From Ruminococcus sp. (GTDB lineage: Bacteria; Bacillota; Clostridia; Oscillospirales; Ruminococcaceae), in the NCBI RefSeq assembly GCF_017549005.1, contig NZ_JAFYYT010000028.1:40642-104641 (forward strand): 64,000 nt of DNA. Reading direction: 5' to 3'. How positions within the stretch are numbered: the stretch's first letter is position 1; each line of letters opens with the position of its first letter. Shown in pieces: positions 58,371 to 64,000 of this stretch. A program made the translations under genes and the position numbers. Under the pieces are notes generated by a model. That model had not been told where the DNA came from. It ran no database searches and saw only the letters and a program-made list of their open reading frames with translations.

Positions 58371-58469
58371 TTAGCCGCCAACTTCAACAGTTAATGTTTC
58401 GCTGTTGGTGATAACGTCTTCTGTATCGAATTCTGTGATCTCGATCTCAGCTGTAACATATTTTTTCAT
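58371..58469 (-). CDS. 32-residue peptide of the EFDTEDVIT type
   Basis: A short gene with strong translation signals: GGAGGG six to seven bases before ATG 58469. The product starts MKKYVTAEIEITEFDTEDVI and ends in a Gly-Gly pair before the stop. It has no Cys, no signal peptide and no membrane segment. Peptides with a basic start and an E-x-F-D-x-ED-(V/I)-IT core recur in gut Clostridia to my knowledge, but no function is established. It lies 21 bp after the 1094-residue secreted protein, so it is translated from the same mRNA. A RiPP precursor or an export-linked peptide is possible, but no modification enzyme is nearby. Confidence 0.7.
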   Translation of the reverse strand: MKKYVTAEIEITEFDTEDVITNSETLTVEVGG

Positions 58470-58490
58470 GTTTATCCCTCCCTGTTATCC

Positions 58491-61400
58491 TTACTTGTTT
58501 CTGTAGGTCATAGTTGCCTCATAGTATTTATATATTGAGGAAGCTGAGTCCTTATACGCTGTGTTGTAGTTACTGTTAAGTACAGCGTATACGAATGAGA
58601 GTGCAGATACATCGTATGTGCTTACTCCATTGTCTGTTGTGACCTTGATATTATATGTATTGCCAAGCTTGTGAGCGGAGATATTTGAGATTACTATCTT
58701 ATAGCGTCCGTCGCTTGCCTGCTTGGTAACAGTATAATCATTCTCGCTGAGGCCGTCAATGCTGATCGAAACATCGCCGCTGTAATCCTTGTTCGGAGCA
58801 ACGAAAACATTGAGAGCTGTCTCTGCATCAAGTGAAAGGGAATAGGTTATCTTGTCTATATCGGACTTTACGAGCTCGCCCTTGTGTGCATACTTCTCTG
58901 TAGCTGCCTTAATTTCGTCGTGATCGTAGGACTCTGTGTAATACTTGGTCATTTCTGTGTGATCAACGCCGATAGTCCATTTATTTGTATCTGCGAGCAT
59001 CGGCTGAGCGTAATGACCGTAGTCAGCTATGGACTGTACAAGAGCAACCATTTCGGGCTCTAAAAGATCTGCAGACTTTTCTACTGCATTTACATATTCA
59101 AGTACTGAGTATGTCTTTTCTACAGTTTTATCACCGTAGTGGAATACTGCTGTGATAGTGTCTGCCATCTGAACAGAATTTACATAGCAGGTAAATCCGT
59201 AGTATTTGCCTGACTGATTCTTGAAGTTCTCGTCGAATGTATCTGTGTACTTCTTGCCGTTTACTGTGAAGTCAACGTAGCTTGCAGCCTTTTCTTCATC
59301 TGTGAGACCTGAGAGGTCAAGGAAGAAGTTTACACCGATCTGTCCGCTGAGGACAAGGTTCTGCCTTTGGAAAGTAGGCTCGACGAATGGCTCTGCCGCG
59401 ATTATAACGTCTGCTTCGGAAACTTCCTTGTAGCCGTTTGCGTAGCCCTCAACAGGGAGGTAGTACTTGCCGCCGGCTGTGTAGTACTCGATGTTTCCTG
59501 CAACGCCGATGTCTGCGCTCTTAGCCTCTACCTTTGTGAAGTCGTCTGCAGCAACAACGTTGATAGTCTTTGAAGCTGTGCCTGTGTATTCGCCGAGACC
59601 GCTGATCTCAACTGTGAAGCTTCCGCTCTCGCTTGTGGAGTCTGCGGAAATGAACTTATAATCAGTTCCCTCTGTAAGCTCAGCATTATTTTCGTCAACT
59701 ACGCTTACATAGCTGTTCGGAGAAGCTTTGCCGTTCTCGTCAAGAACGATAAGGTCAACTGCGGGAACGATGAAGTCGTCTGAAATAACGGAAGCTGTTC
59801 CTTCAATAAGAACGTCTTCCTCGGAAACTTCCCTGTATCCGTTTGCATAGCCCTCGACAGGGAGGAAGAAACGGTCGTCAATTGTATAGTATTCGATGTT
59901 TCCGTAACCGTTGGGTCCTGATGCCTTTGCCTCTACCTTTGTGAGTTCATTAGCAGCAACAACGGTCATAGTCTTTGAAGCATAACCAGTACAGCTGTTG
60001 ATACCATTGAGCTCTACCGTGAACTCGCCGCTGTGGCTTGCAGCACCTGAAACAAACTTGAAATCAGTGTTTTCAACAAGCGCGGAAGATGTACCGTCTG
60101 CGTTTTCTGCAACTACTTTTACGAATGTGTTCGGGTAAGCCTTGCCGTCCTTATCGAGAGTGATAAGGTCAACAGGTGAAACGATATCAGTGTTGGTTAT
60201 TTCATATGTGCCGACGTCATATATACCATATGATATGAAAGGTGTATCATCATATTCGTCAAATTCGGCAAGCTCGGGATTGTAGATGATATAGTATGCA
60301 AGACCGTTGCCGTAAGGCTGGATCCATTTTACAGTCTCATCCGATTCGATAACAGCCTTTAAGCGCGCTGCTTCTTCCTTGTCAAGCTCAGGATCCATTG
60401 TTAATATGCAGTCGTTTAATTTAAGCTTGGAGATATCAGAAGAAACTCCCTTCTTTGTCTTGCAGGAGAAGAGATAGTTAGTATCGTCGTAATATCCTGC
60501 ATAACCTGCGATGAATACGCCAAGTTCGGGAGCAGGAACTTCGATATCATATCTGAGATGATAGGTTTTTGAATCGTACTTGAAGTTACCAACATTTTCT
60601 GTAACTTTGAAGTTGTTTTCGGGGCAGTCAAAATAAAGTGAATCGTTTGAATAAACGGAGCACTTCCTGTCGACCCAGTACTTCTTGCCTGTGTTTCCGA
60701 ATGTAAGGGTAGGATCAATGTATTCGCCGTGCTCAACTGCAATCTGACCCTTGAAATACTTTTCAAACTGCATATATGATCTTACAGGAGTATAATTGCA
60801 CTTGCTGCACTGAGATGAGAACTGGATATATGCAGAGTCAAGGTAATCAGATGTCAGCGAAGGATATTCCTCTTTATCATTTGCGTGGATGTATTCGGCA
60901 ACGATAGTGTGTTTTCCTGAACCGAGGAAGAAGACGCCGGCTGATCTGTTGGTAGCGCCTTCAAAGTAATTGCCTCTGAATACATTATTGCCGTCGATTG
61001 TCAGTTTGAGGTAGTCGATATTTTCTTCGTTCGATACCCAGTAGTTCAGATTGACTGTACGTCCGTTAGGAACATTTACCTTGAAAGTTGTCTTTGCATT
61101 GGTAGATGAAGAGTTGCCTAACTGACCGTAATTGTTCGATCTCCATAAGCCGGGGCTGAGCTCCTCGAATTTATAATTGTTCTTTGATTCACTTGTCACA
61201 GTGAAGTCTGTAAGGTCGTGAGCTTCGACAGAATTATCGTAAGGATTCGTATGTGTGCCGTCGCCGTTGTCAGTATATTCCCCCTGCTTTGTGAAGAGGA
61301 CTTCCTTCTTGCCGTAACGGATATTCTCATACTGGTATGTATTACCTCTTGGTGAATTAAAGGTATATATGTATTCGTTGTTCTTGAACTCTTCGTTTGT

Positions 61401-61775
61401 GATATCGTCAACGTGAGGAGTTCCTTCTATTTTCTGGTCGTCGCTGTTCCAGAGAGCGGGGAATACAAGCTTGACAGGGCTGTATATCATAGTGATATCG
61501 CCGTCCAGATGCCACAGCTCGCCGTTGTTGAATATATATCTTGATGACGAGTGAGTGTTCTGAGGTGTGTAGATAACTGTCAGTGTTTCGCCTGTCGCGT
61601 TTCTGATGTCGCCATATACATGGATACTGTTTTCTGTTCCTGTTGCGCTTGCAGAAAGGGTAGGTCTGTTAGAAAGTATTCCCGTGTTAGCAGGGAATGA
61701 GTAGGATGCCAGTGTAATAACTGCGAGAGCGCCAGCAGCAACTTTTTTGAAAGAAGATTTACTTGCTTTACCCAT
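58491..61775 (-). CDS. large secreted multi-domain protein, adhesin-like, function unknown
   Basis: Not recognised as a named enzyme. ATG 61775 has GGAGG eight bases upstream. Of 1094 residues, the signal peptide is about 1-43 (FKKVAAGALAVITLASYSFPA, cleavage near SASA). Then come about 500 residues of beta-rich sequence with WxxDG-like patches. Two tandem repeats of about 135 residues follow, each starting (S/V)P(A/V)VDLI-x-LD and ending in PVEGYANGY(K/R)EVSE. The C-terminal about 330 residues (from VLSGQIGVNFFLDLSGLTD) recur in secreted proteins of ruminococci. Its upstream leader is long (about 280 nt). No dockerin or sortase motif is visible. Confidence 0.75.
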   Translation of the reverse strand: MGKASKSSFKKVAAGALAVITLASYSFPANTGILSNRPTLSASATGTENSIHVYGDIRNATGETLTVIYTPQNTHSSSRYIFNNGELWHLDGDITMIYSPVKLVFPALWNSDDQKIEGTPHVDDITNEEFKNNEYIYTFNSPRGNTYQYENIRYGKKEVLFTKQGEYTDNGDGTHTNPYDNSVEAHDLTDFTVTSESKNNYKFEELSPGLWRSNNYGQLGNSSSTNAKTTFKVNVPNGRTVNLNYWVSNEENIDYLKLTIDGNNVFRGNYFEGATNRSAGVFFLGSGKHTIVAEYIHANDKEEYPSLTSDYLDSAYIQFSSQCSKCNYTPVRSYMQFEKYFKGQIAVEHGEYIDPTLTFGNTGKKYWVDRKCSVYSNDSLYFDCPENNFKVTENVGNFKYDSKTYHLRYDIEVPAPELGVFIAGYAGYYDDTNYLFSCKTKKGVSSDISKLKLNDCILTMDPELDKEEAARLKAVIESDETVKWIQPYGNGLAYYIIYNPELAEFDEYDDTPFISYGIYDVGTYEITNTDIVSPVDLITLDKDGKAYPNTFVKVVAENADGTSSALVENTDFKFVSGAASHSGEFTVELNGINSCTGYASKTMTVVAANELTKVEAKASGPNGYGNIEYYTIDDRFFLPVEGYANGYREVSEEDVLIEGTASVISDDFIVPAVDLIVLDENGKASPNSYVSVVDENNAELTEGTDYKFISADSTSESGSFTVEISGLGEYTGTASKTINVVAADDFTKVEAKSADIGVAGNIEYYTAGGKYYLPVEGYANGYKEVSEADVIIAAEPFVEPTFQRQNLVLSGQIGVNFFLDLSGLTDEEKAASYVDFTVNGKKYTDTFDENFKNQSGKYYGFTCYVNSVQMADTITAVFHYGDKTVEKTYSVLEYVNAVEKSADLLEPEMVALVQSIADYGHYAQPMLADTNKWTIGVDHTEMTKYYTESYDHDEIKAATEKYAHKGELVKSDIDKITYSLSLDAETALNVFVAPNKDYSGDVSISIDGLSENDYTVTKQASDGRYKIVISNISAHKLGNTYNIKVTTDNGVSTYDVSALSFVYAVLNSNYNTAYKDSASSIYKYYEATMTYRNK

Positions 61776-62060
61776 TTTGATTTTCCTCCAATTAAAATAA
61801 TATTACATTAAAGTAATTCTGTAAAGTCCTTCTGTGCTGACGAGTGGAATACCACTATACTTCTCATTTCTTTACAGATAATGTAAAAAGCGCACTCATA
61901 AGGGTAGGGAAAACCTTAAGTAGTACGCCTTTGAAACTGAATTAATAGTACGAGGATATAGTTAGACCATGCATTATATGAAAAGCTGTACAGCGTTTGC
62001 ATGGAAACGTCACCCCCAATATGATTTCCAGTGCATTTTGAATATTAGCAACTTGAACTT
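61776..62060 (-). promoter_or_regulatory. long leader of the 1094-residue protein gene
   Basis: About 280 nt lie between the promoter (62061-62089) and the start. Complementary segments include CCATGC with GCATGG around a palindromic GCTGTACAGC (61979-62003 region) and GTGGTATTCCAC (61842-61853). No known riboswitch was recognised. The gap 61776-62535 holds this leader, two divergent promoters and, at 62090-62427, only AT-rich sequence in which nothing was recognised. Confidence 0.4.
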
Positions 62061-62089
62061 ATTATATCATATCTAAAAATAAATGTCAT
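62061..62089 (-). promoter_or_regulatory. promoter of the 1094-residue protein gene
   Basis: On the minus strand ATGACA (62084-62089), 17-bp spacer, TATAAT (62061-62066) preceded by TGA (extended -10). Confidence 0.75.
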
Positions 62090-62427
62090 GTCTGTTTATC
62101 TACATTTCATAATTTGTTCACAATAATCGTGCATTGATTACAAATGGAAGCTTTCCATCTTGTATAAATTAGTGCGAATATTACATAATTTTTCGCCCGA
62201 TTTCGGGCATATTCAGATTATATACCGCAATCATTTGATATATTAAATTCATATGGCATTTATACTAAATTTTGACATATATAATTTTATAATGTAGTGC
62301 AAAAAAGCAGTAAATCGGGGTATGCACTGCGGTTCATTTATTTACAAAAAAATATTGTAATGCTCTTTATTATAAAGAATTTTTAGTGTCGGCGGATGAT
62401 AACCCGACGTGATAGACCTGTTATTGT

Positions 62428-62456
62428 TTGACATAAAAAATTTTTTGTGCTATAAT
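62428..62456 (+). promoter_or_regulatory. perfect promoter of the esterase gene
   Basis: TTGACA (62428-62433), 17-bp spacer, TATAAT (62451-62456) preceded by TGC. GAATCAT-ACCG-ATGATTC (62468-62485) forms a hairpin at the start of the transcript. Confidence 0.9.
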
Positions 62457-62535
62457 CAAGAAACACTGAATCATACCGATGATTCGGGCAAAAGTTGATT
62501 AGGGGAAAAATTAAGTACATAAGGAGGTAAAAATT

Positions 62536-64000
62536 ATGAATAGTAAAATAAAAAAATTCACAGCTAAAGTGCTTGCAGCTATTATGCTTGTCTGCACACT
62601 TGGGGCATACGATTTCGGCTCTGAAGTGAATGCTGCCGAAACCAATATGTACATTACCGCTAATTTGCATTCTTATTCATTTGATCCGACTTATAACAAG
62701 GGTGCTTGGCTTGATCCTGCTGCAGACGGAACCTTCCCTGTAATGGTGCTTGTGCACGGTGCGGGCGGTCCCGGAAATCAGTCATCGATCATGATGGACA
62801 ATATGAACAAATGGATAGCTAAGGGTTATGTTGACCCGATGGTGCTTGTGATGCCGCGCATTGATCAGATCAAGGAACCAAACTACGGTCTGATAGATTT
62901 CGGAGAGTTTGTTTCAAACGGACATTGTCAGAGTCTTGTTGATCACATAAAAGCAGGAGATGTATCTCAGAAGGCAGACCTTTCTGCTCCTTTATCCATC
63001 ATGGGATTCTCAATGGGCGGAGCAGTTTCCTTACAGGCAGGCTGCAAAATGGGTGATACATTCTCGAATGTAGGAGGTCTGAGCCCGTCATGGATATTCT
63101 ACTCGGATACAGACCTTGGATATTGTAAAAAGGCTTCGGAACTTGTATATCCAAAGAATGAGGACGGTCATTTCCTTATGGCTTACGGCGCAGGAGAAGA
63201 GGCACAGTTCAAGTATGATGTTCAGAAGAATGTATCTGCTGTTGAAAACAACGGACAGAACATAAAGAACCGCTTCAAGGTATATGAAGCTCCTGCTACT
63301 GTTAACGGAGTTCATATCCCTCATGGCTGGAATCTTTTCAAAAGAGAGATATTTGTTTTCTTGTACTACATGAAGAATGAATGCCTGCCAACTCCTGAGA
63401 TAGTTGAAGTTGCCTGCGGTTCAGGTACAGCAGGACTTTACGGAAATGTAAGCGTTAACGGTACATACAAAGAGGGTGAGACAGTAAGTGCTGTTGTTTC
63501 AGGCAGCAACGCTTCTGAATTCACATATAAATGGAGAACAGGAAAAAATTATATAAGCGGCGCTACCTCAAGCAGTTACACTCTTACTTCTGCCGATGTC
63601 GGAAAGAAGATAAGCTGTGAGCTGGCTGACAAGAGCGGCAATTTAGTGGGTGTTATAAGTGGTACTGCTTCCTCGGAGACAGTAAAGAAGTCTGATGCGG
63701 TTACAAGTGCAAAGCCTGTATCTACAACCACAAAGACTACGACTACTACGACAAAGACAACAACAAAGGCTACCACAACAACAGCGAAGCCTACAACTAC
63801 GACAACAAAGACAACTACAAAGGCTACCACAACAACAGCGAAGCCTACAACTACGACAACAAAGACAACTACAAAGGCTACCACAACAACAGCAAAGCCT
63901 ACAACCACGACAACAAAGACAACTACAAAGGCTACCACAACAACAGCAAAGCCTACAACTACGACAACAAAGACAACTACAAAGGCTACCACAACAACAG
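62536..64000 (+). CDS. secreted esterase with Ig-like domain and Thr-rich repeats (3' end outside the window)
   Basis: AAGGAGGT precedes ATG 62536, and the frame stays open to the window edge (488 codons seen). A signal peptide (about 1-36, cleavage near VNAAE) is followed by an alpha/beta-hydrolase domain: VMVLVHGAGGPGN (oxyanion), nucleophile elbow GFSMGG, a likely catalytic His in VNGVHIPHGW. An Ig-like domain (about 300-390, FTYKWRTG ... SADVGKKISCEL) and a Thr-rich region with 18-residue repeats follow. By analogy with neighbouring dockerin proteins it may end in a dockerin outside the window. Feruloyl or acetyl-xylan esterase is the likely class; the substrate is inferred. Confidence 0.85.
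   Translation, partial: MNSKIKKFTAKVLAAIMLVCTLGAYDFGSEVNAAETNMYITANLHSYSFDPTYNKGAWLDPAADGTFPVMVLVHGAGGPGNQSSIMMDNMNKWIAKGYVDPMVLVMPRIDQIKEPNYGLIDFGEFVSNGHCQSLVDHIKAGDVSQKADLSAPLSIMGFSMGGAVSLQAGCKMGDTFSNVGGLSPSWIFYSDTDLGYCKKASELVYPKNEDGHFLMAYGAGEEAQFKYDVQKNVSAVENNGQNIKNRFKVYEAPATVNGVHIPHGWNLFKREIFVFLYYMKNECLPTPEIVEVACGSGTAGLYGNVSVNGTYKEGETVSAVVSGSNASEFTYKWRTGKNYISGATSSSYTLTSADVGKKISCELADKSGNLVGVISGTASSETVKKSDAVTSAKPVSTTTKTTTTTTKTTTKATTTTAKPTTTTTKTTTKATTTTAKPTTTTTKTTTKATTTTAKPTTTTTKTTTKATTTTAKPTTTTTKTTTKATTTT
63766..64000 (+). repeat. 54-bp tandem repeat coding for a Thr-rich linker
   Basis: Copies start at 63766, 63820, 63874 and 63928; a fifth from 63982 is cut by the window edge. Each encodes KATTTTAKPTTTTTKTTT. 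Copies differ by a few silent changes (gcg/gca, act/acc). Confidence 0.95.

Noticed and set aside
63576-63992. Minus-strand frame coding Val/Phe repeats
   Set aside because: Antisense of the Thr-rich tandem repeat of the esterase.
1-64000. tRNA, rRNA, CRISPR arrays, prophage or transposase genes
   Set aside because: I saw no cloverleaf with a GTTCGA-type arm, no rRNA stretch, no regular spacer array and no integrase or transposase frame. Short tRNAs could still be missed by eye.

Overview
The window looks like chromosome of a Gram-positive, spore-forming anaerobe of the Ruminococcus group (Oscillospiraceae). The evidence is mixed. Secreted proteins carry dockerin modules and Thr-rich linkers, as in cellulosome-forming ruminococci. 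There is an alpha/beta-type small acid-soluble spore protein, a DapL-type lysine branch, a two-iron-sulfur-cluster ferredoxin, a pyruvate formate-lyase activating enzyme and a D-lactate dehydrogenase. Promoters are close to the sigma-A consensus (TTGACA-17-TATAAT) and ribosome sites are AGGAGG-like. Genus is an inference; no rRNA or tRNA gene was seen.

Layout. 1-4.1 kb: 3' end of fusA, then tuf, then an ABC exporter pair. 4.1-8.4 kb (minus): asnB, a hairpin-rich repeat element, and the cca-pflA operon. 8.4-11.2 kb: a dockerin/carbohydrate-binding protein behind helically phased direct repeats, and a frameshifted flavin-reductase gene. 11.3-19.5 kb (minus): a membrane pseudokinase with PASTA-like domains, then a run of a small membrane protein, a hydroxyacid dehydrogenase, proB, proA and a large coiled-coil membrane protein. 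19.8-23.7 kb: a PhoB/PhoR-like pair, a rhodanese-TtcA fusion and a spore protein. 23.7-30.3 kb (minus): XRE regulator, degV, trmL, a papain-like lipoprotein, ruvX, pyrD-pyrK and a hypothetical gene.

30.5-33.1 kb (plus) is the least ordinary part: a DUF1836 regulator, three tandem paralogous small proteins and an SPFH/prohibitin-like protein, followed by about 390 bp packed with hairpins, several with GGGG in the loop. 33.1-39.5 kb (mostly minus): amidohydrolase, SmtB-like zinc sensor, membrane protein, sugar-kinase-like phosphotransferase, UPF0210 and ACT-domain proteins, a hypothetical gene and a DinB-like protein. 39.7-46.0 kb (plus): PHP phosphatase, Lrp-like regulator, aminotransferase and ispE; then a YegP-like protein; then dapF-dapL behind a leader that can hide the dapF ribosome site. 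46-54.3 kb (plus): rny, a dockerin metalloprotease, a polymerase/ligase-like membrane protein, a ferredoxin and a large anchored protein, with a small DUF1540 gene on the minus strand.

54.3-64 kb: a nested inverted-repeat element; on the minus strand coaBC, D-lactate dehydrogenase, an isochorismatase-like hydrolase, a lipoprotein, a 32-residue peptide and a 1094-residue secreted protein; finally, on the plus strand, a secreted esterase whose Thr-rich 54-bp repeats run off the window. Much of the surface gene set (dockerin proteins, esterase, adhesin-like protein) fits plant-polysaccharide breakdown at the cell surface. The remainder is housekeeping: translation, lysine, proline and pyrimidine synthesis, CoA, isoprenoids and RNA decay.
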